DNA of 19,246 bases. Origin: CAZBWE01 sp964568985. Its GTDB lineage: Bacteria; Planctomycetota; Phycisphaerae; Sedimentisphaerales; Anaerobacaceae. The stretch lies in NCBI GenBank assembly GCA_964568985.1, contig CAZMSP010000032.1, forward strand, positions 1 to 19,246. Reading direction: 5' to 3'. Within the stretch, counting starts at the first letter, position 1; each line of letters opens with the position of its first letter. The position numbers and the translations under genes are program-made. The notes below the pieces were generated by a model. That model had not been told where the DNA came from, searched no databases, and worked only from the letters and a program-made list of their open reading frames with translations. Shown piece after piece: positions 6,594-13,653 of the stretch.

Positions 6594-7481
6594 ATGGTGA
6601 TATCATCATCAAATCTAAGTTCTTTTAACAAGCCCGTGCAAAAGCTATGGGAGATGACCAGTCCCTGCGTACTCTGTCCGCGCAAGTGCAAAGCCAACCG
6701 AAGTAAGGAGCAAATCGGCTTTTGTGGCATAGCCGATATGCCTGTCGTTAGTTCTGTTGGACCGCATTTCGGCGAGGAATCTGTCCTTGTCGGCACAGGT
6801 GGTTCAGGGACAATTTTTTTTGCCGGATGCAATTTGGGCTGTATCTTCTGTCAAAATTTTGATATCAGCCATCTTCGCCACGGCCGACAGATGACCGTTG
6901 AGCAATTGGCTCAATCTATGCTTGATTTACAGAATTATGGTTGCAGCAACATCAATTTTGTTACCCCTACTCACGTTATAGCGGCTATTATGGCAGCTCT
7001 TGAATTAGCCAGAAAAGAGGGCCTGAAACTGCCGACCGTTTACAATACCGGCGGATACGATTCTGTCGAAACGCTTAAATTACTCGACGGCTATATAGAT
7101 ATTTATATGCCGGATATGAAGTATTCAGACTCGGCGGTCGCAAAGGATTTTTCTTCTGCGCCGGATTATCCACAGGTGAACCGGGCTGCTGTCAAAGAAA
7201 TGCATCGCCAGGTCGGCGATTTACAGGTCGAAAACGGGCTGGCTACACGCGGACTTTTGGTAAGACATTTAGTTTTACCGGAGAATTTAGCAGGTAGTTT
7301 TAAGATTATAGATTTTTTAGCCGAGGAGATTGGCCCAAAAACAACCATCAATGTAATGAACCAGTATCGGCCCTGTTATAGGGCCTCCCTCTATCCTAAA
7401 ATAAACCGCCGACCTACACTCGAAGAATTTTTATCCGCCCGGCGGTACGCCCTCCAAAAAGGCCTGAACATTCTTGTCTAA
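6594..7481 (+). CDS. Radical SAM protein, PflX-type (COG1313-like)
   Basis: Up to 295 residues are encoded. An N-terminal Cys cluster (CVLCPRKC at 25-32 and C44 in IGFCG) precedes the radical SAM motif CNLGCIFC (79, 83, 86), which binds the 4Fe-4S cluster that cleaves S-adenosylmethionine. NYGCSNINFVTPTHV, YNTGGYDS, DIYMPDMKYSD and NVMNQYRPCYRA are typical of this relative of pyruvate-formate-lyase activase, whose substrate is unknown. There is no glycyl radical enzyme in the window. The start is uncertain: the ATG at 6594 is only 15 bases after the terminator T run and no ribosome site is visible. The conserved part begins near residue 22, so the true start may be the internal GTG near residue 15 or the ATG at residue 21. 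Confidence 0.88.
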   Translation: MVISSSNLSSFNKPVQKLWEMTSPCVLCPRKCKANRSKEQIGFCGIADMPVVSSVGPHFGEESVLVGTGGSGTIFFAGCNLGCIFCQNFDISHLRHGRQMTVEQLAQSMLDLQNYGCSNINFVTPTHVIAAIMAALELARKEGLKLPTVYNTGGYDSVETLKLLDGYIDIYMPDMKYSDSAVAKDFSSAPDYPQVNRAAVKEMHRQVGDLQVENGLATRGLLVRHLVLPENLAGSFKIIDFLAEEIGPKTTINVMNQYRPCYRASLYPKINRRPTLEEFLSARRYALQKGLNILV

Positions 7482-7496
7482 GAACGTTCGGTTGCG

Positions 7497-8549
7497 CTAT
7501 TTCGGTACACAAGCCGGATTTTCCGGGGTTATGTCACAATCGATTAACCAGTTTACTGCCATCATCGCAAAGTCGTAAAAGTCAACCTTGCAATCATCAT
7601 TTAAGTCACCTGCAAGCATATACGGGCAGGGCTGCGCCTTTATCGCCAGACTGTGATTACGGCCGGCTGAGACGGCCACAAAGTTGGTATTGGGTGGAGG
7701 GACGTCGCATTGGCCGTAGTCGTTGTATCCCCAGGTGACGATGGAACCGTCGTCCTTTAGGCCCAGACTATGATGGCCATCTGTGGAGACAGCCACAAAG
7801 CCGGTATTGGGTTCAGGGACATTGCATTCGCCGTAGGTGTCGTTCCAGCCCCAAGCGACAATGGAACCGTTTGACTTTAAGCCCAAACTGTGATAACGAC
7901 CTGCTTCAAAAGCCACAAAGCCGGTATTGGGCGGAGGGGGTTCGCATTGGCCTTGGCCGTTGTATCCCCAGCCGACGATAGAGCCGTCGTTCTTTAGGCC
8001 CAGACTATAGTAGCCGGCTGCGGTGACCCCAACAAAGCCGGTATTGGGTGGAGGGATATTGAGTTGGCCGAAGTTGTTGAATCCCCAGGCAAGGACGGAG
8101 CCATCGTCCTTTAGGCCCAGACTGTGATAGTAGCCTGCGGCGATAGCCACAAAGCCGGTATTGGGCAAAGGGACGTCGCATTGGCCGTCATTGTTACTTC
8201 CCCAGATGACGATGGAGCCGTCGTTCTTTAGGCCCAGACTGTGATACTCACCGGTAGCGATAGCCACAAAGCCGGTATTGGGTACACCTGGAGGCGGATC
8301 GCTTTGGCCGTAGTTGTTGAGGCCCCAGCCGACGATGGAGCCGTTGTCCTTTAGGCCCAGACTGTGCCAGTAGCCTGCAGAAACCGCGATAAAGTCGTTT
8401 CCGTCAGGCGGGCTGGCCTGACCATAATCATTCAAGCCCCAGCCGACTATAGAGCCGGCAAAGGACGCCTGGGCAATGCAAAAGGATAGAATAGTGGCAA
8501 TTGCTACAAAAAGCACTAAATTGTGCTTAATACCATTACTGAATTCCAT
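7497..8549 (-). CDS. Secreted seven-blade RCC1-repeat protein with dockerin-like C-terminus
   Basis: The protein has 350 residues. A signal peptide covers about 1-31 (hydrophobic LVLFVAIATILSFCIAQASFA, cleavage expected after Ala31). Seven RCC1 repeats of about 39 residues follow, each of the form GSIVxWGxNxxGQxxxPPPNTGFVAxxAGxYHSLGLKxD, enough for a complete seven-bladed propeller. The tail from 314 has the dockerin/EF-hand pattern GDLNDDCKVDFYDFAMM with Asp/Asn at calcium-ligand positions, then AVNWLIDC and a final CVPK, probably with a Cys338-Cys347 disulfide. Such tails are frequent on exported proteins of Phycisphaerae; their role there (attachment or sorting) is not settled. A strong GGAGGAGG ribosome site and a consensus promoter lie upstream. 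It converges with the radical SAM gene across 15 bases. Confidence 0.9.
   Translation of the reverse strand: MEFSNGIKHNLVLFVAIATILSFCIAQASFAGSIVGWGLNDYGQASPPDGNDFIAVSAGYWHSLGLKDNGSIVGWGLNNYGQSDPPPGVPNTGFVAIATGEYHSLGLKNDGSIVIWGSNNDGQCDVPLPNTGFVAIAAGYYHSLGLKDDGSVLAWGFNNFGQLNIPPPNTGFVGVTAAGYYSLGLKNDGSIVGWGYNGQGQCEPPPPNTGFVAFEAGRYHSLGLKSNGSIVAWGWNDTYGECNVPEPNTGFVAVSTDGHHSLGLKDDGSIVTWGYNDYGQCDVPPPNTNFVAVSAGRNHSLAIKAQPCPYMLAGDLNDDCKVDFYDFAMMAVNWLIDCDITPENPACVPK
7620..8450 (-). repeat. Tandem 117-base coding repeats (RCC1 blades)
   Basis: The seven blade-coding units are alike at DNA level. Strings such as CCACAAAGCCGGTATTGGG and CTTTAGGCCCAGACTGTGAT recur with a period of about 117 bases (some blades 114-126). 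The likeness suggests recent duplication or gene conversion, and a risk of assembly collapse. Confidence 0.75.
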
Positions 8550-8635
8550 TTTTGTCCTCCTCCGTTTAGTTTTGGATACAGATTGGTACTGTTTTTTGGT
8601 AGTGAACTGAATAGTCTTTGCTCTTATAAACTAAG

Positions 8636-8664
8636 ATTATACTATTTATTGGAACGATAGTCAA
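8636..8664 (-). promoter_or_regulatory. Consensus promoter of the RCC1-repeat gene
   Basis: On the minus strand TTGACT (8659-8664), 17 bases, then TATAAT (8636-8641). This is near-perfect sigma-70-type spacing. The transcript would start near 8629 with a leader of about 80 bases. Confidence 0.75.
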
Positions 8665-8734
8665 GGATTTTTTAGGGAAATTTGATGCTCGATTAACGAT
8701 ACTACAGATATGAGCATCGGGCATCCACTATCGA

Positions 8735-8766
8735 ACTCCTGTCCTCCTTCGCAATATCACAGGAGT
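8735..8766. repeat. Inverted repeat between the lipoprotein and RCC1 genes
   Basis: ACTCCTGT (8735-8742) and ACAGGAGT (8759-8766) form an 8-base stem with a 16-base loop just past the lipoprotein gene end. No T run follows on the minus strand; it may be a transcript-end hairpin. Confidence 0.4.
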
Positions 8767-8794
8767 AACCAACAAACATCAGTTACGCCCGAAG

Positions 8795-9313
8795 CTAATA
8801 CTCCTCGCCATCTTCTTCTACATCCTCTTGCGGTTCTTCAGATGGTTCTTCACTCGGCTGCTGCTCTGTCTGTTCTTCGAGCTGCTGAATAGCTGCCTGT
8901 AGCTCTTTGTTTTCTTGTTCGAGCTGCTGGATTGTCTCTGTTTCCTCTTTTAACTGGGCCGTGAGATTCTCAACCATTGTCTGTGCTTCGTTTGCCGTAG
9001 CAACTGCGGTGTTTAATCGCTCGGTAAGTTCATTAATCCGGCCTTGTAATAATTCTTGATTTTGGGGGGCATCAGCAAGCACCTGCCTTGTATTGGCCAG
9101 GGCTTCTAAAAGTTTGGTTATATTTTCCTGCAGTTGGTCTCTTTCGTTTCGAGCCTGTTCTAACAGTGCATTTGCTTTTGCCAGCTGAGCTTTTGCCTTT
9201 TCCAGTTCGGTACGTGCTTCGTCTCTCTCTTTCGCTGCCTTACTACAACCTGCTAATACTGCCAGACAAATCGATAAGAACACCAGCATAGAGGCTAATT
9301 TGGCTTTTTCCAT
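8795..9313 (-). CDS. Coiled-coil lipoprotein with acidic tail
   Basis: The protein has 172 residues. The N-terminus MEKAKLASMLVFLSICLAVLAGC is a lipoprotein signal with lipobox VLAGC, so Cys23 should be lipidated after signal peptidase II cleavage. Residues about 26-145 are a long heptad-rich coiled coil (ELEKAKAQLAKANALLEQAR, then ETIQQLEQENKELQAAIQQL). The last 25 residues are almost all Glu, Asp, Pro, Ser and Gln. It probably stands up from a membrane as a trimer or dimer in the periplasm, somewhat like Lpp or OmpP-type spacers, but no specific family is recognised. AAGGGA before the ATG supports the start. It lies just past the decayed end of the polyamine operon. Confidence 0.8.
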   Translation of the reverse strand: MEKAKLASMLVFLSICLAVLAGCSKAAKERDEARTELEKAKAQLAKANALLEQARNERDQLQENITKLLEALANTRQVLADAPQNQELLQGRINELTERLNTAVATANEAQTMVENLTAQLKEETETIQQLEQENKELQAAIQQLEEQTEQQPSEEPSEEPQEDVEEDGEEY

Positions 9314-9345
9314 TTTTAATCCCTTTCGTTATTTGAAATAAATTG

Positions 9346-9540
9346 TTATTCGAAAATCTTACTCCACTTTCTTTGTGGTCTACTTTCCCAGCTTCGCTTA
9401 TGATATACGAAACTGACTATCAACGGCAACACGCTGGTTGCCTCAGCAAAAACCATCTGCTCATATACATTATCCACCTTACCCCAGGAGCCGGCCTCTC
9501 TGAAGGTAGAACCTGAACAGCCGCCGTTCCTGACCGAAGC
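9346..9540 (-). pseudogene. 3' remnant of a deoxyhypusine-synthase-like (SpeY-type) gene
   Basis: Directly after the agmatinase stop codon and in the same frame, 64 sense codons run to a TAA at 9346-9348. They encode NGGCSGSTFREAGSWGKVDN, then YEQMVFAEATSVLPLIVSFV and HKRSWESRPQRKWSKIFE. The (S)GxT..EA.SWGK pattern followed by V(F/Y)A(E/D)AT..LPL is what I know from the C-terminus of deoxyhypusine synthase and its bacterial homospermidine-synthase-like relatives. A full gene has well over 300 codons; here only the last fifth is left and there is no start. Such genes often neighbour pyruvoyl arginine decarboxylase and agmatinase genes. The simplest reading is a deletion that joined the agmatinase end to the tail of the next gene. 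Suppression of the agmatinase stop could in principle add this tail, but that is unlikely. Confidence 0.7.
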
Positions 9541-10443
9541 TTATGGCGGAGCTGGGTCGCCCTGGCGAGTGAATTTGTAACTTAATAGTTTGTAGATGAG
9601 CTTTGCAGCCATAAAGTCCGGCGATTTATTTCTTTCATCCGGACACAGTTCGACGACATCAAATCCGACAACATCTCTTTGCTCGAAAACAAGCTTCAGG
9701 AATCCAAGCACTTCATACCACAGTAGTCCGCCCGGCTCAGGTGTTCCTGTCGATGGCATTATAGAAGGGTCAAAGACATCAACGTCGATGGTTACGTAAA
9801 CTCTGTCGGACATTTTTGAAACGGCCTGTGCAAACCAGTCTTTATTATTATAAACATCCTTCGCAAAGAAGATGCTGTCGGGGTTTACAAACGGTTTTTC
9901 CGAAATATCCATACTCCTGATGCCTGCCTGTACAATGGGGCAAAGCTCCCTGACTCTGGCCATAACGCAGGCGTGATTATATTTTGAGCTGTTGTACTGC
10001 TGTCTTAAATCAGTATGGGCGTCAAGCTGCAAAACCGTAAGCCCCGGGTAAGCACGACAATGGGCCTTAACCGCACCTATACTAACCGAGTGCTCCCCTC
10101 CTATTACCACGACAAATTTGCCCTGTTCAATATAACTTTGAACCTTCTGATTAATCACTTCAACTACTTCAGAGACAGGAGCATCAGCTTCTATAATACT
10201 GTCTGTAAAAACACCTTTCTTATAAACTTCAGAATCGGTCTCTATGTCATACAGCTCCATATTCCCTGATGCTTTGATTATGGCTTCGGGGCCTTTGTCT
10301 GCGCCTTTGTTCCATGTGCTTGTGCCGTCATAAGCAACAGGAAGGATAACTATCCGGGCACTTTCAAGATTAGAGTATTTGTCCGGCAGCTGTCCAAAAT
10401 TGAATACCTCTTTCATATTCAGCGGACCCAAAGATTTTTTCAA
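9541..10443 (-). CDS. speB: Agmatinase (agmatine ureohydrolase)
   Basis: The 300-residue protein belongs to the ureohydrolase (arginase/agmatinase) family and has the binuclear manganese ligands: H118 in GGEHS, D141, H143 and D145 in DAHTD, D220 and D222 in TIDVDVFDP. YDGTSTWNKGADKGPEAI near the start and VELCPDERNKSPDFMAAKLIYKLL near the end are also typical. It hydrolyses agmatine to putrescine and urea. Its ATG overlaps the arginine decarboxylase stop by four bases (ATGA), so the two are translationally coupled and form a two-step arginine-to-putrescine pathway. The last residues (FTRQGDPAPP) are unusual and may come from the deletion junction with the downstream remnant. Agmatinase rather than arginase is inferred mainly from the partner gene. 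Confidence 0.93.
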   Translation of the reverse strand: MKKSLGPLNMKEVFNFGQLPDKYSNLESARIVILPVAYDGTSTWNKGADKGPEAIIKASGNMELYDIETDSEVYKKGVFTDSIIEADAPVSEVVEVINQKVQSYIEQGKFVVVIGGEHSVSIGAVKAHCRAYPGLTVLQLDAHTDLRQQYNSSKYNHACVMARVRELCPIVQAGIRSMDISEKPFVNPDSIFFAKDVYNNKDWFAQAVSKMSDRVYVTIDVDVFDPSIMPSTGTPEPGGLLWYEVLGFLKLVFEQRDVVGFDVVELCPDERNKSPDFMAAKLIYKLLSYKFTRQGDPAPP

Positions 10444-10991
10444 TCAAACAAGAATACAGCTACTGCTACAGTCGTTGTCCAAAGGCCTTTTTGCCCCCTG
10501 CCGGTCTGCGTTACATTAGAAGTCCTGATTATTAAGCCGCTGGCTCTATACTCCTGCTCCTTTTCCGACCATGCCTGGTTCGGGTCGACTTCCAAACCTA
10601 ACGTTGTACCAAGCATCTCCGCGGCAAGGTCTTCAGCCATATCTGCCGCCTCTTGCTGATTCATTCCATAGTTGTGTACCTCACTGAGATAGCCCCAGTT
10701 ATTTCTGTCTTTAGGTAAAGCAATACCAACTGATGAAGCAATCAACCTTCCATGCTCATTGGTATCGGCCCTGGCCATCACGCAATAACATATCTGTCCT
10801 GGAATTAACCTTTTCAATCCATTTTCGCAGCTGATAACCTTGCAATTAGGCGGCAGAATCGATGATACCTGAACCAGGTTTTGCTGAGCAATGCCTGCCT
10901 TGCGTAGTGCCTCTTCAAAGGATTTCAGCCGGTATGGATGCTGACCAACTCCCTTGGTTAGAAATGCTTTAGTTGGTACAAGACCGTCCAT
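10440..10991 (-). CDS. pdaD: Pyruvoyl-dependent arginine decarboxylase
   Basis: The 183 residues match the length and motifs of the archaeal-type enzyme. VSSILPPNC contains the self-cleavage site between Ser43 and Ser44; Ser44 becomes the pyruvoyl group. VPTKAFLTKGVGQHP at the start, ASSVGIALPKDR, GYLSEVHNYG and TTTVAVAVFLFD at the end are family hallmarks. It decarboxylates arginine to agmatine in the cytoplasm, for the agmatinase encoded directly downstream. AAGGAG about 7 bases before the ATG supports the start. The gene is divergent from the P-loop protein gene at 11295; its promoter lies in the AT-rich region 10992-11100 but was not clearly identified. Confidence 0.93.
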   Translation of the reverse strand: MDGLVPTKAFLTKGVGQHPYRLKSFEEALRKAGIAQQNLVQVSSILPPNCKVISCENGLKRLIPGQICYCVMARADTNEHGRLIASSVGIALPKDRNNWGYLSEVHNYGMNQQEAADMAEDLAAEMLGTTLGLEVDPNQAWSEKEQEYRASGLIIRTSNVTQTGRGQKGLWTTTVAVAVFLFD

Positions 10992-11294
10992 CTGAAACTC
11001 CTTCTCTTAATCTATTCTCTTATATCATATTACCTAACCGATTAGCGGCATTCGTGCTGCTGTAACTTAATCAAACAAAACAAATATAATATTTTTATTG
11101 AAAAGTCAAATTTTTATTGATTTTTTAGTCAGGATTGACTAATCGGTCAATATATGAATGTAAAAACTATGAAAACTAAAAAAGCACTGGACACGATACC
11201 GCCTAAATTGTGCAAATCTTTCAGAAAAAAGAATTCTCATCAGAGAAGAGCAATTTGAAGAATCGGATTATGACCAATCCCTCAAGGGGGCAAA
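10992..11294. promoter_or_regulatory. Divergent control region between pdaD and the P-loop protein gene
   Basis: These 303 AT-rich bases separate divergent genes. ACCGATTAG (11037-11045) and CTAATCGGT (11139-11147) are exact 9-base inverted copies, and the second lies within TTGAC-TAATCG-GTCAA, itself an inverted repeat. They could be two sites for one regulator, but chance is not excluded. Bases 11154-11298 contain two short open frames that would join through one base shift at a run of six A (see findings). The second frame ends at the TGA that overlaps the GTG start of the next gene. Confidence 0.35.
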
Positions 11295-12407
11295 GTGACA
11301 ATTTTGACAATATCGACGAAGAGTAAAATATCAGCTAATAAAATAAGCAAAGGGTTCATATTCCCAAGCGCTGCCATTGCAATCAAGTCAAGCAAGGTCA
11401 AGTATTACCGTTTTCCTGACAAGATACCTCTGCCTGGGGACCTCGTTTATGGAACAGTCAACCGTATCGGACAGCACTCATCTTTGGAAAACGCATCAGG
11501 ACGAATACATATGATACACGACGGCACAAAAGCAATTTTTGTCTTCGGAAACAGGTATGCCCCGGATTTTTATGAGGGAGTGGTGCCTGATAAAATAACA
11601 GAAGAAGTTGACCTTATTGCACGTTCCGGAGTAATCGGAATTGTTAAAACAAAGAATTCTCTAATAAAAGACCCGACTAAAGTAAAAGTTTTAGGATACG
11701 TTTGTGATGAAAATGGTAATGTCTTAAACACGCAGGATTTCCCACTTATAAAACCCAAAAATAAAATAAAAAAACAGCCAAGGTCAAAAATGATTTTAGT
11801 TTGTGGAACGTCGATGAACTCCGGTAAAAGCATGGCTGCCGCAGCGTGCTGCTGGGCATTAACATCTATGGGTTATAATGTCAGAGCATCCAAAATAACA
11901 GGGACAGCTTCACTAAAAGATATTTTACTTATGAATGACGCGGGTGCTAATTCATATGCCGATTTCACATATCTCGGCTATCCGTCAACGTATCTTCTGA
12001 TGAGTGAACAATTGCTGGGCGTTTTCAACCAACTTGACTTAAAGTTTGCGAACAACCCAAAGAATTTTTGGGTCGTTGAACTTGCTGATGGTATCATCCA
12101 GCGCGAAACTGCTATGCTATTAACTGCCCCGGAATTAGTATCAAGGATTAACAAACTGATTTTTTGCGCCAGCGACGCTTTTGGTGCTATCGGGGGCTTA
12201 AGAACACTAAAGGAAAATTTTAATTTGGTCCCGGATGCCATATCGGGTATATGTTCAAGCTCCCCACTGCACATAAGAGAGCTTTCTTCATTTACTGATA
12301 TTCCGGTATTTAACAGCGCTGAGACGGACAAAAATCGTTTAATGGAGATTTTAATTCGTCCAAAAAATAATTCGAAAGTTGGAAAAAGCGGCGTTTGTTT
12401 GTATTAG
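11295..12407 (+). CDS. P-loop NTPase, DUF1611-type
   Basis: The protein has 370 residues with a GTG start at 11295, supported by AAGGGGG about five bases upstream. Residues 1-160 form a domain I do not recognise (YGTVNRIGQHSSLENASGRI, later AIFVFGNRYAPDFYEGVVP). From 165 a P-loop domain begins: ILVCGTSMNSGKS with Walker A at 171-179, KITGTASLKDILLMNDAGA, and a Walker B-like FWVVELADGIIQRE around 258-271. The order resembles the dethiobiotin synthetase/CobB/MobB class and DUF1611 proteins. ATP- or GTP-dependent chemistry is likely; substrate and pathway are unknown. The GTGA start overlap hints at coupling to a short upstream frame. It is divergent from pdaD and followed by the Lys-rich peptide gene. 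Confidence 0.75.
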   Translation: MTILTISTKSKISANKISKGFIFPSAAIAIKSSKVKYYRFPDKIPLPGDLVYGTVNRIGQHSSLENASGRIHMIHDGTKAIFVFGNRYAPDFYEGVVPDKITEEVDLIARSGVIGIVKTKNSLIKDPTKVKVLGYVCDENGNVLNTQDFPLIKPKNKIKKQPRSKMILVCGTSMNSGKSMAAAACCWALTSMGYNVRASKITGTASLKDILLMNDAGANSYADFTYLGYPSTYLLMSEQLLGVFNQLDLKFANNPKNFWVVELADGIIQRETAMLLTAPELVSRINKLIFCASDAFGAIGGLRTLKENFNLVPDAISGICSSSPLHIRELSSFTDIPVFNSAETDKNRLMEILIRPKNNSKVGKSGVCLY

Positions 12408-12455
12408 GCCGCTTATTAACAATTACATTTACATTAATTAATGGGAGGCCTTAAA

Positions 12456-12506
12456 ATGGCAAAAAAGAAAAAAACCGCCAAGAAGGCAGCTAAGAAGAAG
12501 AAATGA
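12456..12506 (+). CDS. 16-residue Lys/Ala peptide
   Basis: The frame encodes MAKKKKTAKKAAKKKK and is preceded by GGGAGG about 7 bases before the ATG, one of the best ribosome sites in the window. A 14-base-pair terminator follows 25 bases after the stop. Ten of 16 residues are Lys; composition and rhythm resemble the C-terminal tails of bacterial histone H1-like proteins. It could bind DNA, RNA or ribosomes, but this is inference. It is too short for most gene finders. It could instead be a leader or part of a small RNA, but a strong ribosome site plus start, stop and terminator argue for translation. Confidence 0.6.
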   Translation: MAKKKKTAKKAAKKKK

Positions 12507-12531
12507 GGATGAAATTTTGTTAAGCATCCAT

Positions 12532-12570
12532 AAAGCCATCAATGCGTTTGCATTGATGGCTTTCTTATTT
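12532..12570 (+). terminator. Strong rho-independent terminator
   Basis: AAAGCCATCAATGC (12532-12545), loop GTTT, GCATTGATGGCTTT (12550-12563) form a perfect 14-base-pair stem followed by CTTATTT. It closes the unit with the P-loop protein gene and the Lys/Ala peptide gene. Confidence 0.9.
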
Positions 12571-12676
12571 ATTCACCAGGCCGAATATATAATGACCAAA
12601 AATTAAAAAAATTTACTCTGTGAAATGAACCCGAGTGTCCTCCGCAATCTATGCCGTTTGCTCTGCGCCACGTAAA

Positions 12677-13417
12677 TCAAGAATCCTTAAATTGCTCTTT
12701 CAGTGTCTGTGCGTTATAAATAGCGTAGGCGTTGTAGTCATTATTGAAGTAAGCGAAGACGGCCTTTTTGCCTTTTATATTATCCTTCACCCAGTTTGCC
12801 CACTCCTGCAAGGCAGATTTTGAGTAGTTGCCTTGATACCTGCCGGTTGGGCCGTGAAAGCGAATATAAATCACATCGGATGTCACCACACGAGGGACCT
12901 TCATACCCGGCATATCGTGAATGCAAAAGCTGGCATTAAACCTTCGCAGCAAATCATAACTATCTTCCGAAAACCAGCTTTCGTGCCTGAATTCAAAAAC
13001 AGCGATTAACTTTTTAGGCAAAACCTTCAAGAAACCCTCTAATCGGTCAAGGTCTTTATGAAAACTCGGCGGCAGTTGGTACAAAATCGGCCCGAGATTT
13101 TCCTTCAGAAGTTTTGCCCTTTCCAAAAATCTCTCGAGCGCTTCTTCCGATTCTTTTAATCGTTTAATGTGAGTGATATAGCGGTTGGCCTTTGTGGTAA
13201 AAAGGAAATTTTTTGGTGCTTGTTTGTGCCAGTTTTGGAAGGTGGTTTCTTTCGGCAGATGGTAGAAGGTATTGTTAATTTCGACAGTGTCAAAATCTTT
13301 TACATAGTGTTCAAACCACTTGCTCTTGGGCAGCTTGTCAGGGTAGAACCGTCCTTGCCAGTCGGCGTAATGCCAGCCGGAAGTGCCTATCCAAATATCA
13401 CATCTGGTCTTGCCCAT
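12677..13417 (-). CDS. DUF72 (YecE-type) protein
   Basis: The 246-residue length is normal for DUF72. Typical parts are IWIGTSGWHYADWQGRFYP near the start, EINNTFYHLP, KNFLFTTKANRYITHIKRL, LGPILYQLPPSF, AVFEFRHESWF, YIRFHGPTGRYQGNYS and FAYFNNDYNAYAIYNA. The family has a TIM-barrel-like fold and no settled function. A TATAAT-like -10 on the minus strand (13459-13464) would give a leader of about 35 bases; no clear ribosome site is seen before the ATG, although the conserved IGTSGW fixes the start within a few codons. It converges with the Lys/Ala peptide unit. Confidence 0.92.
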   Translation of the reverse strand: MGKTRCDIWIGTSGWHYADWQGRFYPDKLPKSKWFEHYVKDFDTVEINNTFYHLPKETTFQNWHKQAPKNFLFTTKANRYITHIKRLKESEEALERFLERAKLLKENLGPILYQLPPSFHKDLDRLEGFLKVLPKKLIAVFEFRHESWFSEDSYDLLRRFNASFCIHDMPGMKVPRVVTSDVIYIRFHGPTGRYQGNYSKSALQEWANWVKDNIKGKKAVFAYFNNDYNAYAIYNAQTLKEQFKDS

Positions 13418-13503
13418 GACAGATATTTTAACAGTTCAGTTGAACCTTTTTGAGAAGTATTATAATTTAGCGTTAGCTGCTGAAAAGCGAACTGTTTGTT
13501 ACT

Positions 13504-13542
13504 CCACCCTACTTCGCTAAAGCTACGCAGGGCAGGCAAACC
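13504..13542 (+). repeat. Dispersed repeat (CTTCGCTAAAGCTACG type)
   Basis: CCACCCTACTTCGCTAAAGC, then TACGCAGGGCAGGCAAACC. I recognise this sequence type as a short dispersed repeat in several environmental bacterial genomes. Its GGGCAGGCAA end also occurs at 251-260 inside the DUF434-type gene insertion. Confidence 0.55.
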
Positions 13543-13571
13543 TAAAAATTACAGATTTGATTTTACTGTCG

Positions 13572-13593
13572 AACAGGTATAATCAACCCTGTT
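13572..13593 (+). promoter_or_regulatory. Possible polX promoter with flanking inverted repeat
   Basis: A perfect TATAAT (13578-13583) lies about 70 bases before the polX start with TTTGAT 16 bases upstream. AACAGG and CCTGTT flank it, which could be an operator. Both are weak calls. Confidence 0.35.
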
Positions 13594-13653
13594 AGAAGCT
13601 GTCCTTTTCGTAAATTTAGGCCTGTTTGTCAAGTTTCTAACGGGGTCAATCTT

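Noticed and set aside
7497..8549. CRISPR-like regular spacing of repeated words
   Set aside because: The period of about 117 bases is the coding repeat of RCC1 blades; the spacers are coding and similar to each other.
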